From: Marivita hallyeonensis
GTDB taxonomy: Bacteria > Pseudomonadota > Alphaproteobacteria > Rhodobacterales > Rhodobacteraceae
NCBI RefSeq assembly: GCF_900129875.1
Contig: NZ_FQXC01000002.1
Span: forward strand, 496,001-560,000
Reading direction: 5' to 3'
DNA length: 64,000 nucleotides
Shown here: positions 17,056-27,012 of the stretch, piece by piece
Position numbering within the stretch: the stretch's first letter is position 1
Layout of the letters: each line of letters starts with the position of its first letter
The notes under the pieces: generated by a model
What the model was told of the DNA's origin: nothing
Database searches by the model: none
Seen by the model: only the letters and a program-made list of their open reading frames with translations
Translations under genes and position numbers: made by a program

Positions 17056-18546
17056 TCAGCCCGCAAACCCGATGGTGGCATCCACCGCGCGTTTCCATGC
17101 GGCGTATTTGCCGTCGCGCACCTCGGATGACATGTCGGGATCGAACCGCGCATCGACGGCCCATTGGGCGGCAAAGGCCTCCATATCCGGCAAGACGCCA
17201 GCCTTGTATCCCGCCAGCCACGCGGCACCCATCGCAGTCGTTTCCAGCACCTTGGGCCGCTCGACCGGCGCGTCGATAATGTTGGACAGGAATTGCATCG
17301 TCCAGTCCGACGCGCTCATCCCGCCATCGACACGCAGCGCGGTCTCGGAGGAACCGGACCAGTCCGCCTTCATCGCTTCAAGCAGATCGCGGGTCTGGTA
17401 GCCGACGCTTTCCAATGCGGCCCGCGCAAAGTCTTCCGGCCCGGAATTGCGGGTCAGTCCAAAGATCGCACCTCGGCATTCGGCATTCCAGTATGGTGCA
17501 CCGAGCCCGGTGAAGGCCGGAACCAGCACGACATCCTGCGTCGGATCGGCCTTCTCGGCCAGAGGCTGCGTTTCCTTTGCGTCTCGGATGATCTTGAGCC
17601 CGTCGCGCAGCCATTGAACGACCGCACCTGCAATGAAGATTGACCCCTCAAGCGCGTAGGTCGGTTTGCCGTCCAACTGATAGGCAATGGTCGTCAGCAG
17701 ACGGTTTGCAGACGTCACCGGCGTGTCGCCCGTGTTCAGAAGTGCGAAACATCCTGTACCGTAGGTCGATTTGAGCATGCCCGGTTTGAAACACGCCTGC
17801 CCGACGGTTGCAGCCTGTTGGTCGCCTGCGATGCCGAGGATCGGGATCGCGCGGCCGAAGAGATCGGGACGCGTTTCGCCGAATTCGGCGGCACAGTCCT
17901 TGACCTCTGGAAGCATGGACATCGGGATGCCCAGCTTGTCGCAGATCGTCTGAGACCACCGACCCTTGCGGATGTCGTATAGCATCGTGCGCGCCGCATT
18001 CGTGGCGTCGGTGACGTGCACCTTGCCGCCAGTCAGGTTCCAGACAAGCCAGGTGTCGACCGTTCCAAACGCGAGCTCTCCGGCCTCGGCCCGCGCGCGG
18101 GCGCCCTCCACGTTGTCGAGGATCCAGGCAAGCTTCGTGCCGCTGAAATAGGGATCGAGCAGGAGGCCGGTGCGATTGGTGACGGTGTGCTCGAATCCCT
18201 CCGCCTTCAGTGTCTTGCAGAACTCGGACGTGCGTCTGTCCTGCCAGACAATCGCGTTGAACACCGGCTTGCCGGTCTTGCGGTCCCAGACCAGCGTCGT
18301 TTCGCGTTGGTTGGTTATCCCGATCGCTGCGATCCCGTCGGTGCCTGCTCCGGCCTTTTCGATGGCCGCGCGGCAAGTGGCGGCTGTGGTTGACCAGAGG
18401 TCGGAGGGATCGTGTTCCACCCAACCGCTGTTCGGGTAATGCTGCTCGAACTCTTCCTGCGCCGACGCGACGGCGTTGAGATCTGTGTCGAACAAAATCG
18501 CGCGTGTCGATGTCGTGCCCTGATCGATGGCAAGGATATGCGTCAT
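17056..18546 (-). CDS. glpK: Glycerol kinase
   Basis: The 496-aa FGGY-family kinase phosphorylates glycerol to glycerol-3-phosphate. It starts [20 protein letters not shown], the ATP-binding element, and contains [61 protein letters not shown] and [16 protein letters not shown]. Length is that of standard GlpK. It lies 79 bases after glpD on the same strand and is probably co-transcribed with it under GlpR control. No glycerol facilitator or sn-glycerol-3-phosphate transporter is adjacent. Confidence 0.98.
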   Translation of the reverse strand: MTHILAIDQGTTSTRAILFDTDLNAVASAQEEFEQHYPNSGWVEHDPSDLWSTTAATCRAAIEKAGAGTDGIAAIGITNQRETTLVWDRKTGKPVFNAIVWQDRRTSEFCKTLKAEGFEHTVTNRTGLLLDPYFSGTKLAWILDNVEGARARAEAGELAFGTVDTWLVWNLTGGKVHVTDATNAARTMLYDIRKGRWSQTICDKLGIPMSMLPEVKDCAAEFGETRPDLFGRAIPILGIAGDQQAATVGQACFKPGMLKSTYGTGCFALLNTGDTPVTSANRLLTTIAYQLDGKPTYALEGSIFIAGAVVQWLRDGLKIIRDAKETQPLAEKADPTQDVVLVPAFTGLGAPYWNAECRGAIFGLTRNSGPEDFARAALESVGYQTRDLLEAMKADWSGSSETALRVDGGMSASDWTMQFLSNIIDAPVERPKVLETTAMGAAWLAGYKAGVLPDMEAFAAQWAVDARFDPDMSSEVRDGKYAAWKRAVDATIGFAG

Positions 18547-18625
18547 GGCGCGGACCTCCCGAGTGTGTTGGTTTTTGGTAATTATTCAGGCGACCGGGAA
18601 TTATGCAATCCGGCCTGTGCTGGCG

Positions 18626-20221
18626 TCACTCCGCAGCCTGGGCAGAACCGTTGCGGTGCGCGGCCATCCAGCGATCAAGCGTGTCGATCTCGTCCGTGCT
18701 GAGCCGCAGACCCAGTTTGTTGCGCCGCCAGACGACATCCTCGGCGGTCACGGCGTATTCGTTATGCATGAGCCAGACGATCTCGGCCTCGGTCAGCGTG
18801 GCGCCAAAATCGACGCCCAGATCCTGCGCCGTCTTCGCATCGCCCAGCACCTCCTTTGCCTCTGTGCCGTATGCCCGGATCAGGCGGCGCGCCCAGAAGT
18901 CGTTGAGAAACGGATAAACGTCTTTCAGGTCCTCGACTAATCGGTCGACCCCATCCACCGGGAAGTCCCCACCCGGAAACGGCACCCCAGCGGTCCACGC
19001 GCCTTTCGCGAGCGGCAAGTGTTTCCCGATCTTCTCGAGTGCACTTTCGGCCAGGCGGCGATAGGTGGTGATCTTGCCCCCGAACACGTTCAGCATCGGC
19101 GCGCCGCCATCGGCATCGACCTTCAGCGTATAATCGCGGGTGGCCGCTGTAGCGCTGCTTGCACCGTCATCATAAAGCGGGCGCACGCCGGAATACGTCC
19201 AGACAACATCTTCATCGGTCAGAGTGTCCTCGAAATACTGGTTCGCGAAGTTGAGCAGATAGGCTTGTTCTTCGGGCGTGCAGGACGGTTTCTTTGACGG
19301 ATCAAAGTGTTCGGCATCGGTGGTGCCGATAAGCGTGAAGTCGGTCTCGTACGGGATCGCAAAAATGATCCGTCCGTCGGTGCCCTGGAAGAAGTAGCAT
19401 TTGTCATGGTCGAACAAACGACGTGTGACGATGTGAGACCCGCGGACAAGACGCACGCCTTCCTTGGAGTTCAGGCGCACTTTCGTCTGGATGATGTCAC
19501 CGACCCACGGTCCACCGGCATTCACCAGCATCTTTGCGTGATGAATTTTGGTTTCTCCGTTTTCGGTATTGCGCGTTTCGATACGCCACAGATCGTCCTC
19601 GCGCGCTGCGCTGAGGACCTCGGTCCGCGTCATGATCTTGGCGCCCCGCGCTTCCGCATCGCGCGCGTTCAACACGACCAGTCGGGAATCCTCGACCCAG
19701 CAATCGGAGTATTCATAGGCTTTCGCAAATCGCTTCTGGAGCGGCGCGCCTTCCGGAGTGCCCTCAAGATTGCGCGTGCAGGTGCCCGGCAGAATTTCAC
19801 GCCCGCCGAGGTTGTCATACAGAAATAGCCCCAAGCGGATAAGCCAAGCGGGACGACGGCCTTTCATCCAAGGCATCACATAGCTGAGCAGCCGGGACGT
19901 TGGCGTTTCTGAATCGAAGCGCATATCTTTATGATAAGGCAACACAAACCGCATCGGCCATGAGATGTGCGGCATCGCACGCAAGAGCACCTCGCGTTCG
20001 ATCAGTGCCTCGCGCACAAGGCGAAATTCGAAATACTCGAGGTAGCGCAATCCGCCATGAAAGAGCTTGGTCGATGAGGAGGAGGTCGCCGAAGCAAGAT
20101 CGTTCATTTCCGCCAGTGTCACAGACAACCCGCGTCCGGCCGCATCGCGGGCAATGCCGCATCCATTGATCCCGCCGCCGATGACGAACAGATCGGTTGG
20201 CTCTGCTGTTTGACGCGACAT
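18626..20221 (-). CDS. glpD: Aerobic glycerol-3-phosphate dehydrogenase
   Basis: The 531-aa FAD enzyme oxidises glycerol-3-phosphate to dihydroxyacetone phosphate at the inner membrane and passes electrons to quinone. It has the dinucleotide-binding start DLFVIGGGINGCGIARDAAG, then SSSTKLFHGGLRYLEYFEF, LVNAGGPWVGDI and FGGKITTYRRLAE. The C-terminal part has the family's helical domain ending near DRWMAAHR. I start at ATG 20221 (MSRQTAEPTD), with GAGGGG upstream, rather than further upstream at 20245. It heads the glpD-glpK pair and is divergent from glpR. Confidence 0.97.
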   Translation of the reverse strand: MSRQTAEPTDLFVIGGGINGCGIARDAAGRGLSVTLAEMNDLASATSSSSTKLFHGGLRYLEYFEFRLVREALIEREVLLRAMPHISWPMRFVLPYHKDMRFDSETPTSRLLSYVMPWMKGRRPAWLIRLGLFLYDNLGGREILPGTCTRNLEGTPEGAPLQKRFAKAYEYSDCWVEDSRLVVLNARDAEARGAKIMTRTEVLSAAREDDLWRIETRNTENGETKIHHAKMLVNAGGPWVGDIIQTKVRLNSKEGVRLVRGSHIVTRRLFDHDKCYFFQGTDGRIIFAIPYETDFTLIGTTDAEHFDPSKKPSCTPEEQAYLLNFANQYFEDTLTDEDVVWTYSGVRPLYDDGASSATAATRDYTLKVDADGGAPMLNVFGGKITTYRRLAESALEKIGKHLPLAKGAWTAGVPFPGGDFPVDGVDRLVEDLKDVYPFLNDFWARRLIRAYGTEAKEVLGDAKTAQDLGVDFGATLTEAEIVWLMHNEYAVTAEDVVWRRNKLGLRLSTDEIDTLDRWMAAHRNGSAQAAE

Positions 20222-20267
20222 CGCGACACCCCTCGAAACGCACACTTACATGCGCATGATATGCAAA

Positions 20268-20315
20268 ATTTCGACCGATTTCGCAAGGGATCAATTTTCG
20301 CTTTTGATCGATTTC
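20268..20315. promoter_or_regulatory. Repeated ATTTCG elements, putative GlpR operator
   Basis: ATTTCG occurs at 20268-20273 and 20278-20283, one helical turn apart, followed by ATTTTCG (20294-20300) and ATTTC (20311-20315). DeoR-type regulators often bind such short tandem repeats. They lie in the divergent glpD-glpR interval, 47-94 bases upstream of the glpD ATG. Assignment to GlpR is inference from position. Confidence 0.5.
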
Positions 20316-20419
20316 AGCAGAATGGAAACAAACTCGAACATCTCCGCACTTTATTACGTGCCGGGTTTGTCGTAACACGAGAACCAACCGCGCTGCGTCG
20401 AAGTAAGTAGAAGATTGGA

Positions 20420-21184
20420 ATGGCTCAGAATTTTCGTCATCGCGACATCCTGCGCATCGCCGAGGAAGAGGGAAAAGTCACCGTCGAAGGCTTGGCGCGA
20501 GAATTCGGCGTCACACTACAGACCATTCGGCGCGATCTGACCGAGATGGCCGAAACCGGTCAGCTTGAGCGCGTGCACGGTGGTGCGGTGCTGCCCTCGG
20601 GCACGAGCAATATCGGCTATGAAGAACGGCGGCAGCTGAACCAAAACGCGAAGATGGCAATCGCCCGGGCCTGTGCAGCACGTATTCCGAACGACATTTC
20701 GCTATTTCTCAATATTGGCACCAGCACCGAGGCCGTTGCTCGACAATTAGACGTGCACAAGAACCTGCTCGTGGTGACCAACAATATGAACGTCGCGAAC
20801 ATCCTGTCAGGGCATGCGGATTCCGAGATCATTGTCACCGGTGGCAGTCTGCGTCGTGCAGACGGCGGGCTGATCGGGTCACTGGCGACGGACACCATTC
20901 TGAAATTCAAGTTCGATCTGGCGATCATCGGATGTTCCGCGCTGGACCATGATGGAGATCTGCTTGATTTCGACATTCAGGAGGTCGGCGTGAGTCAGGC
21001 GATTTTGCAGCAGTCCCGACGCACGTTCCTGGTCGCGGATGCCTCCAAACTCCAGCGCAGCGCGCCCGCCCGGATTGCGTCGCTACGGTCGGTCGATGTG
21101 ATTTTCACGGACGTCCCGCTGCCCAAGAACCTCGCAGCCAAGTGCGCCGAGTGGGGAACCGAAGTCGTGGTCGCGCAAATCTGA
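20420..21184 (+). CDS. glpR: DeoR-family glycerol-3-phosphate regulon repressor
   Basis: The 254-aa protein has an N-terminal DeoR helix-turn-helix (HRDILRIAEEEGKVTVEGLA, REFGVTLQTIRRDLTEM, then LERVHGGAVLPSG). The C-terminal sugar-phosphate-sensor domain (DeoRC) contains SLFLNIGTSTEAVARQL, VVTNNMNVANIL, VTGGSLR and VADASKLQRSAPARI. It is divergent from glpD, so it most likely represses glpD-glpK until glycerol-3-phosphate binds. Length is typical of GlpR. Confidence 0.93.
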   Translation: MAQNFRHRDILRIAEEEGKVTVEGLAREFGVTLQTIRRDLTEMAETGQLERVHGGAVLPSGTSNIGYEERRQLNQNAKMAIARACAARIPNDISLFLNIGTSTEAVARQLDVHKNLLVVTNNMNVANILSGHADSEIIVTGGSLRRADGGLIGSLATDTILKFKFDLAIIGCSALDHDGDLLDFDIQEVGVSQAILQQSRRTFLVADASKLQRSAPARIASLRSVDVIFTDVPLPKNLAAKCAEWGTEVVVAQI

Positions 21185-21189
21185 GAGGA

Positions 21190-22689
21190 TCACTTCGACG
21201 CCCGTGCCACCTTCAGAATTGCGTCGATATCGAGGTGGCTTTCCATATGCTCTGCAAGTGCGTCCAGCGTTTGCTCGACCGTGGCCGTATAGTCCGCTCC
21301 GCCCGAGTGCTGACCCCGCTCTGCCAGAAACGCATGCCGAAATGCACCCTTGCTGAAAAGGCCGTGCAGGTAAGTCCCCATCACGCGCCCGCTTTCCGAG
21401 ATCGCGCCATCGGGCACCTGATCAAAATGTGAAAACGGGCGATCACAGTCGGGCCCGGTCGTCTCTCCGATGTGGATTTCGTAGCCGTCCATGGCCGCGC
21501 CGGTTGCCGCGTGCCGTGCCTGAACACGAGTGAGCGTTTTGCCCGGTTGCATCCGCGTGGTGACATTGAGCAAGCCCAGACCCTCGGTCGTCCCCGGCGG
21601 GCCTTCTATGCCTTCCGGATCGTCGATGCGGGTTCCGAGTATCTGGTAGCCACCGCAGATGCCAAGCACTGTTCCTCCACGGCGCAGATGCGCGCGAAGG
21701 TCGATATCCCACCCCTGCTGCCGCAGGAAATCAAGGTCAGCGCGGGTGGATTTCGTGCCCGGCAGAATAACCAGATCGGCATCGCCCGGAAGGGCACGGC
21801 CCGGCGGTACCATTGAAACGCGTACATCCGGCTCGGCCCGCAAGGGGTCCAGGTCGTCGAAATTGGCGATCCGTGACAGCATCGGGCAGACAACGTGATA
21901 GCCCTGCCCTGCGCCGCTCCGGCCCACGTCGACCGCGTCTTCGGCTGGCAAGAGATGCGCGGCGTCGAACCAAGGCAGCACCCCGAAACCCGGCCAGCCC
22001 GTATGGTGTTCGATTGCGGCGTACCCGTCATCGAACAGCGATACATCCCCTCGGAACTTATTGACGAGGAACCCTGCAATCTGTCGCCTGTCTTCCGGTG
22101 ACAACACGGCATGTGTTCCGACGAGCTGGGCAATGACGCCGCCTCTGTCGATGTCCCCAGCCAGAATAACCGGCACATCGGCGGCACAGGCGAAGCCCAT
22201 GTTGGCAATGTCTCCCCTGCGCAGATTGACTTCCGCCGGACTTCCCGCACCCTCGACAATGACAAGGTCCGCCGTTTCCGCAAGCGTATGAAAACTGTCC
22301 AGAACCACGTCCAGCAAGGCCCCGCGATCTTCGCGAAACCGACTGGCTTGCAGGCGACCGCGCACCTTGCCTTGCACCACAACCTGAGACGCCCGGTCGC
22401 TTTCGGGTTTCAGCAACACCGGGTTCATGTGGACCGTCGGTTCTCGTCCACATGCCACGGCCTGCAACGCCTGAGCGCGGCCGATTTCCCCACCATCCGC
22501 TGTCACCGCCGCGTTGTTCGACATGTTCTGCGGTTTGAAGGGCGCAACCGAGATCCCGCGCCGTGCGGCAACCCGGCAGAGGCCAGCCACCAACATGGAT
22601 TTGCCGACATTCGAACCAGTGCCTTGAATCATCAGGGCCCGGGACGCGCGCTGCGTGGTCGGATGTGGGTCAGTGCCTTGGGCGGTCAT
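21190..22689 (-). CDS. cobQ: Cobyric acid synthase
   Basis: The 499-aa enzyme amidates four side chains of adenosyl-cobyrinate a,c-diamide with glutamine in cobalamin synthesis. The N-terminal ATP-dependent part shows [50 protein letters not shown] and [15 protein letters not shown]. The C-terminal glutamine-amidotransferase part has the cysteine in [12 protein letters not shown] and a His in MGTYLHGLF. Length is that of CobQ. It is convergent with glpR five bases away, and no other cobalamin genes are adjacent. B12 would be needed by BchE and by methylmalonyl-CoA mutase downstream of PCC. Confidence 0.97.
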   Translation of the reverse strand: MTAQGTDPHPTTQRASRALMIQGTGSNVGKSMLVAGLCRVAARRGISVAPFKPQNMSNNAAVTADGGEIGRAQALQAVACGREPTVHMNPVLLKPESDRASQVVVQGKVRGRLQASRFREDRGALLDVVLDSFHTLAETADLVIVEGAGSPAEVNLRRGDIANMGFACAADVPVILAGDIDRGGVIAQLVGTHAVLSPEDRRQIAGFLVNKFRGDVSLFDDGYAAIEHHTGWPGFGVLPWFDAAHLLPAEDAVDVGRSGAGQGYHVVCPMLSRIANFDDLDPLRAEPDVRVSMVPPGRALPGDADLVILPGTKSTRADLDFLRQQGWDIDLRAHLRRGGTVLGICGGYQILGTRIDDPEGIEGPPGTTEGLGLLNVTTRMQPGKTLTRVQARHAATGAAMDGYEIHIGETTGPDCDRPFSHFDQVPDGAISESGRVMGTYLHGLFSKGAFRHAFLAERGQHSGGADYTATVEQTLDALAEHMESHLDIDAILKVARASK

Positions 22690-22726
22690 GGCTGGCGGAG
22701 ACGCGTCTCTGGAAATCGGACATCAC

Positions 22727-23749
22727 TCACTCTTTCGGTGGGGCCAGAGACCCGCGCATCTTGAGCGTAATCGGGATTTCGACAGACGCGACGGGGGCCT
22801 TGGTTTCGACCATCTCGATCAAGGCCTCCGCCGCTTTGCGCCCCATATCCCGGTGCGGGACGTGGACGGTGGTGAGTGCCGGGGTCACGATGCGGGCCAG
22901 TTCGATGTCATCGAACCCGGTGATCGACACATCCGCGGGAACAGTCAGGCCAAGGTCCTGTGCGCCCAGCAGCGCACCCACAGCCAGAACATCGTTGCCG
23001 CAGATGACCGCTGTCGGCGGCGTTGCCGATGTCATCAGCGACTTGAACGCCTCCGTGCCATTGTCGATCTCATAAGGGGTCTGCAGCACTGGCACGGTGT
23101 CAGGATCGATGCCGTGTGCTGACAACGCCTCGCGGATGCCTTCGACACGTTCGGTGGTTCGATCGTTTCCATCCAACATCCCCGACACAACGGCAATCCG
23201 GCGATGGCCCAGACCGATGATCGCTTCGGCGATGGCGCGCATGCCCTTGCGGTTGTCGAACCCGACCGTCGGCACGTTTTGCTGGGCGTCGAAGGCCCAG
23301 GAGATCAGTACTGGTACAGATTGCTGTGCGAGATAGTCGTAGACGGCCGGATCGCGTTCGTACCCGATCAGAAACAACCCATCCGCGCCCCGCGCCACAA
23401 GCGAGCGGATTTGATCGGCCTCGACCTGTGGGTCGTAGGACGAACTTGCGACCAAAAGCGTGTAACCGCGTTCGAACAGGGCTTCCTGAAAGGCCTGGAT
23501 ACCGCGCGCGAAGATGGCGTTGTCCATGGTCGGGATGATGGCACCGATCGTGAACGTGCGCTTGGCGGCCATGGCGCGCGCACCGAAATTCGGTGTGTAT
23601 CCAAGCTCGTCGACGGCGGCCAAGACCTTTTTGCGGGTCCCCTCGACGACCCGGTCCGGCGCATTGAGACACCGCGACACTGTGGCCGTCGAAACCCCAG
23701 CGAGTTGGGCAACGTCATCAAGCGTGGGAGCAGAGCGGGTACGTGTCAT
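22727..23749 (-). CDS. LacI-family regulator, probable controller of the hps operon
   Basis: The 340-aa protein has a LacI helix-turn-helix at residues about 7-26 (TLDDVAQLAGVSTATVSRCL), the hinge-helix region FGARAMAAKRTFTIGAIIP and a periplasmic-binding-protein-like effector domain ending with DMGRKAAEALIEMVE. I start at ATG 23749; another in-frame ATG is at 23761. It is divergent from the hpsN operon. The interval contains a perfect 14-bp palindrome of LacI-operator type, so local control of that operon is likely. The effector is not known; DHPS or an oxidation product is a guess. Confidence 0.88.
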   Translation of the reverse strand: MTRTRSAPTLDDVAQLAGVSTATVSRCLNAPDRVVEGTRKKVLAAVDELGYTPNFGARAMAAKRTFTIGAIIPTMDNAIFARGIQAFQEALFERGYTLLVASSSYDPQVEADQIRSLVARGADGLFLIGYERDPAVYDYLAQQSVPVLISWAFDAQQNVPTVGFDNRKGMRAIAEAIIGLGHRRIAVVSGMLDGNDRTTERVEGIREALSAHGIDPDTVPVLQTPYEIDNGTEAFKSLMTSATPPTAVICGNDVLAVGALLGAQDLGLTVPADVSITGFDDIELARIVTPALTTVHVPHRDMGRKAAEALIEMVETKAPVASVEIPITLKMRGSLAPPKE

Positions 23750-23819
23750 CTTTTGGCACATCTCAAAACACGCCCGTGCGTGCAAGCGGTAGTGCGATCA
23801 TAATCCGGCATCGGAAAAA

Positions 23820-23856
23820 TGTAAGGGCTTGCATGCGCGCAATGTAAGCGCTTACA
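23820..23856. promoter_or_regulatory. LacI-type operator pair before hpsN
   Basis: TGTAAGCGCTTACA (23843-23856) is a perfect 14-bp palindrome with a central CG, the typical LacI-family operator form. A degenerate copy, TGTAAGGGCTTGCA, lies at 23820-23833, so the centres are 23 bases apart. Both are between the divergent lacI-type gene and hpsN, about 90-127 bases before the hpsN ATG. Confidence 0.85.
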
Positions 23857-23946
23857 CTTCGCGACAGAATCGCACAGTCACCTGCGAATCAACGGGTCGC
23901 AGTGCAGCATTTCGGTTCGGTCACACATGAAAACGGGATCCCAGAT

Positions 23947-25254
23947 ATGACGCGTGAATACCTCAAGAAGGCGACTTTGACCGCGAAATCCGACGCCTCT
24001 GAGGTGCACGAGACGGTACAAACCATTCTGGCCGATATCGAAGCGGGCGGCGACGCGAAAGCGCTCGAATACGCGAAGAAATTCGACAAGTACGAGGGCA
24101 ACATCCTACTGACGCCGGAAGAGATCGACGCGGCCTGCGCCGAAGTGCCGGAGAAATTGAAGCGCGACATTCAATTCGCCCATAACAACGTGAAACGATT
24201 TGCCGAGGCGCAAAAAAGCACGCTGACGGATGTGACGCTCGAAATTGTGCCCGGTATGATTGCCGGTCAGAAAGCCATCCCGGTCGACGCCGCCGGCTGT
24301 TATGTGCCGGGCGGGCGCTACAGCCACATCGCGTCGGCCATCATGACGGTGACGACGGCAAAGGTCGCGGGCTGTCGTCACATCACCGCGTGTTCGCCCC
24401 CTCGCCCTGATGTCGGCGTCAACCCGGCCATCGTCTACGCGGCGCATATTTGCGGTGCCGACAAGATCTTGTCGATGGGCGGAGTACAGGGCGTGGCTGC
24501 GATGACGTTCGGACTGTTCGGCTTGCCGAAAGCGAATATCCTCGTGGGTCCGGGCAACCAGTTCGTGGCCGAAGCCAAGCGCATCCTCTTCGGGCGCGTT
24601 GGCATCGACATGATCGCGGGACCGACCGACAGCTTGATCCTTGCCGACAAAACCGCTGATCCTCTGATCGTGGCCACCGATCTGGTGAGCCAGGCAGAGC
24701 ATGGCTACAACTCGCCCGTCTGGCTGGTGACGGATGACCGCGCGCTGGCCGAAAAGGTCATGGACATGGTGCCGGGTCTGATCGACGACCTGCCGGAGCT
24801 CAACCGCGAGAACGCGTTCGCGGCGTGGCGCGACTATGCTGAAGTCATTCTGTGCGCGGATCGCGAAGACATGGCGGCCTGTTCAGACCAGTACGCGCCG
24901 GAGCACCTGACCGTGCAAGCGGATGACCTCGACTGGTGGCTCGACCGGCTGACCTGCTACGGGTCGCTGTTCCTTGGCGAAGAGACAACCGTGTCCTACG
25001 GCGACAAGGCGACCGGCACGAACCACGTGCTGCCCACCTCTGGCGCGGCCAGCTACACGGGCGGGTTGTCGGTGCACAAATACATGAAGATCGTCACGTG
25101 GCAGCGGGCAACCCGCGAAGGGTCAAAGGCCGTGGCCGAGGCGACCGCGCGGATTTCCCGTCTCGAAGGCATGGAAGGTCATGCTCGTGCAGCGGATGTG
25201 AGGCTGGCGAAATACTTCCCGGGGGTGAATTTCGACCTGACCGCAGATGGGTGA
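23947..25254 (+). CDS. hpsN: Sulfopropanediol 3-dehydrogenase (HpsN), histidinol dehydrogenase family
   Basis: The 435-aa protein belongs to the histidinol dehydrogenase superfamily, with AEHGYNSPVWLVT and the catalytic Glu-His in YAPEHLTVQ. It lacks a histidine-biosynthesis context and closely matches HpsN as I remember it: MTREYLKKATLTAKSDASEV, then VDAAGCYVPGGRYSHIASA and TSGAASYTGGLSVHKYMK. HpsN oxidises (R)-2,3-dihydroxypropane-1-sulfonate to (R)-sulfolactate with two NAD+. The two genes that follow overlap it and match hpsO and hpsP by fold. I start at ATG 23947, after a GGGA ribosome binding site. No sulfolactate lyase (suyAB) or DHPS transporter is in the window. Confidence 0.88.
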   Translation: MTREYLKKATLTAKSDASEVHETVQTILADIEAGGDAKALEYAKKFDKYEGNILLTPEEIDAACAEVPEKLKRDIQFAHNNVKRFAEAQKSTLTDVTLEIVPGMIAGQKAIPVDAAGCYVPGGRYSHIASAIMTVTTAKVAGCRHITACSPPRPDVGVNPAIVYAAHICGADKILSMGGVQGVAAMTFGLFGLPKANILVGPGNQFVAEAKRILFGRVGIDMIAGPTDSLILADKTADPLIVATDLVSQAEHGYNSPVWLVTDDRALAEKVMDMVPGLIDDLPELNRENAFAAWRDYAEVILCADREDMAACSDQYAPEHLTVQADDLDWWLDRLTCYGSLFLGEETTVSYGDKATGTNHVLPTSGAASYTGGLSVHKYMKIVTWQRATREGSKAVAEATARISRLEGMEGHARAADVRLAKYFPGVNFDLTADG

Positions 25255-26008
25255 TCCGTCACGCCTGTTCGATCTCACGGGCCATGTCGCGGTCATCACC
25301 GGCGCAAGTTCTGGCCTTGGCCGGCAAGCGGCCAAGGTTCTGGCGGCGGCCGGGGCGCATGTCGTCGGCATCGCAAGACGTCAGGCTGAATTGGAAAGCC
25401 TTGTCGCCGAGATCGGCGACCGCGTCGCCTTCCACGTGGCCGATGTCACAGACCGTGACCAAATGGATGCCCTGCGCGACGCGATCAGCGCGCCGTTCGG
25501 CGCACCGGATATCGTGGTCCATGCAGCAGGGGTGAACACGCGCGAGGCGGCGGACGATGTCACGCAGGACGGGTGGGACAAAACGCTTGCGCTCAACCTT
25601 TCTGCGCCCTTCTTTCTCTCTCAAGCGCTTGTTCCGGGAATGAAATCAAAGGGCTGGGGCCGGATCGTGAATTTCGCGTCGCTCCAGACCACCCGCGCCT
25701 TTCCGGGCGGCATTGCCTACGGTGCGACCAAAGGCGGGATCGCGCAATTGACGCGCGCGATGGCCGAAGCGTGGTCGCGGGATGGGATCACTGCAAATGC
25801 CATCGGGCCGGGGTTCTTTCCGACCGAACTGACCGAAGCCGTCTTTTCCGACCCAGACCGTGCCGCGCGGAACGCGGCACAAACCTGCATCGGGCGCAAC
25901 GGGCAGATGTCGGATATCGATGGGCCCCTGCTCTTCCTCTGCTCCGAAGCGTCTGCTTATGTTACAGGGCAGGTCCTGATGGTTGACGGGGGGTTCACCG
26001 CAAAATGA
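25247..26008 (+). CDS. hpsO: SDR oxidoreductase, probable HpsO (DHPS 2-dehydrogenase)
   Basis: The 253-aa short-chain dehydrogenase has the NAD-binding motif VAVITGASSGLGRQAAKVL, the Asn in VVHAAGVNTRE, catalytic Ser in IVNFASLQTT, Tyr-x-x-x-Lys in GIAYGATKGGIAQLTRAMA, and the C-terminal GQVLMVDGGF. It overlaps hpsN by 8 bases and the next gene by 4. In characterised hps clusters, HpsO and HpsP interconvert DHPS enantiomers through the 2-keto form so that HpsN can use both. The role is assigned from operon order and fold rather than from specific residues. Confidence 0.72.
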   Translation: MGDPSRLFDLTGHVAVITGASSGLGRQAAKVLAAAGAHVVGIARRQAELESLVAEIGDRVAFHVADVTDRDQMDALRDAISAPFGAPDIVVHAAGVNTREAADDVTQDGWDKTLALNLSAPFFLSQALVPGMKSKGWGRIVNFASLQTTRAFPGGIAYGATKGGIAQLTRAMAEAWSRDGITANAIGPGFFPTELTEAVFSDPDRAARNAAQTCIGRNGQMSDIDGPLLFLCSEASAYVTGQVLMVDGGFTAK

Positions 26009-26985
26009 AAGCGCTGGTCTATGAGGGCGTTGAAGCGCTGGCGTACCGGGAAGTCCGGTCGGCAACGCCGCGCGAGGGTGAGCATCTGGTGCGCGTGGAT
26101 GCTGTAGGCATTTGCGGGTCGGACATGCATGCCTACCTGGGCCATGACGCCCGTCGCCCTGCCCCGTTGATCCTCGGCCACGAGGCGGCCGGTGTTGTAG
26201 AAGGCGGGCCGATGGCCGGTACGCGGGTGACGATCAATCCGCTGGTGCCCTGCGGCACTTGCCCGGCGTGCCAAAGCCAGCGTGAAAACCTGTGCCCCGG
26301 GCGTCAAATCATCTCCATGCCGCCGCGCGAAGGCGCGTTTGCGCAATACGTGGCGATGCCCGAAGCAAACCTTGTCGCGGTGCCGGACCATGTGCCCTTG
26401 AGCAAAGCGGCGCTGGCGGAACCGTTGGCGGTAAGCTGGCATGCGGCGAAGCTTGCGCTCGGCGCGCTTCATCCGGCGATGGAACGCCGCGCGCTGGTCC
26501 TGGGCGGCGGAGCCATCGGGCTGGCGGCATCACTGGCGCTGAAGGCGATGGGGGTCGAAGACGTGACCATCGTAGAGCCGAACGACCACCGCCGTGCGTT
26601 TCTGGCCGACGCCTGTGGCGAAACCGCCGTTGCACAAAGCGACGTGCCTGCACCGATGATTATTGACGCTGTGGGATACGCGGCGACGCGGGCCACCGCC
26701 TCCGCCCTCGTCCTGCCCGGCGGCGTGATCGCTCATATCGGGCTTGGCGAAGATACAGGCGGTCTTGATGTGCGACGTATGACGTTGCAGGAGATCACGT
26801 TTATCGGCACCTATACCTACACCGCGCAGGAATTCCGCGATACGGCACAGGCGATCTACGACGGTCGCCTCGGTCCGCTCGACTGGATCCGGACAATGCC
26901 GCTGGAAGATGGTATTCAGGCATTCAAAGACCTGCGCGCCGGCGTCGTTGCGTCGCCGAAAATCGTGCTGCATCCCTGGGCCTGA
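26005..26985 (+). CDS. hpsP: Zinc-dependent alcohol dehydrogenase, probable HpsP
   Basis: The 326-aa MDR protein has the catalytic zinc elements VGICGSDMHAYLG and LILGHEAAGVV. The four-cysteine structural zinc loop is in CGTCPACQSQRENLC, and the nucleotide-binding turn in ALVLGGGAIGLAASLALKAM. It overlaps the SDR gene by 4 bases (ATGA), so the three genes form one operon. I infer that it works with the SDR as the second DHPS 2-dehydrogenase of the racemising pair. It could instead oxidise another polyol, since sorbitol-type dehydrogenases look alike. Confidence 0.7.
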   Translation: MKALVYEGVEALAYREVRSATPREGEHLVRVDAVGICGSDMHAYLGHDARRPAPLILGHEAAGVVEGGPMAGTRVTINPLVPCGTCPACQSQRENLCPGRQIISMPPREGAFAQYVAMPEANLVAVPDHVPLSKAALAEPLAVSWHAAKLALGALHPAMERRALVLGGGAIGLAASLALKAMGVEDVTIVEPNDHRRAFLADACGETAVAQSDVPAPMIIDAVGYAATRATASALVLPGGVIAHIGLGEDTGGLDVRRMTLQEITFIGTYTYTAQEFRDTAQAIYDGRLGPLDWIRTMPLEDGIQAFKDLRAGVVASPKIVLHPWA

Positions 26986-27012
26986 CGGCCCGAGCCAAGA
27001 CCGGAGGCCCCC

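Noticed and set aside
23947-25254. Assignment as biosynthetic histidinol dehydrogenase HisD
   Set aside because: No his genes are nearby, and the sequence pattern and overlapping dehydrogenase genes fit HpsN.
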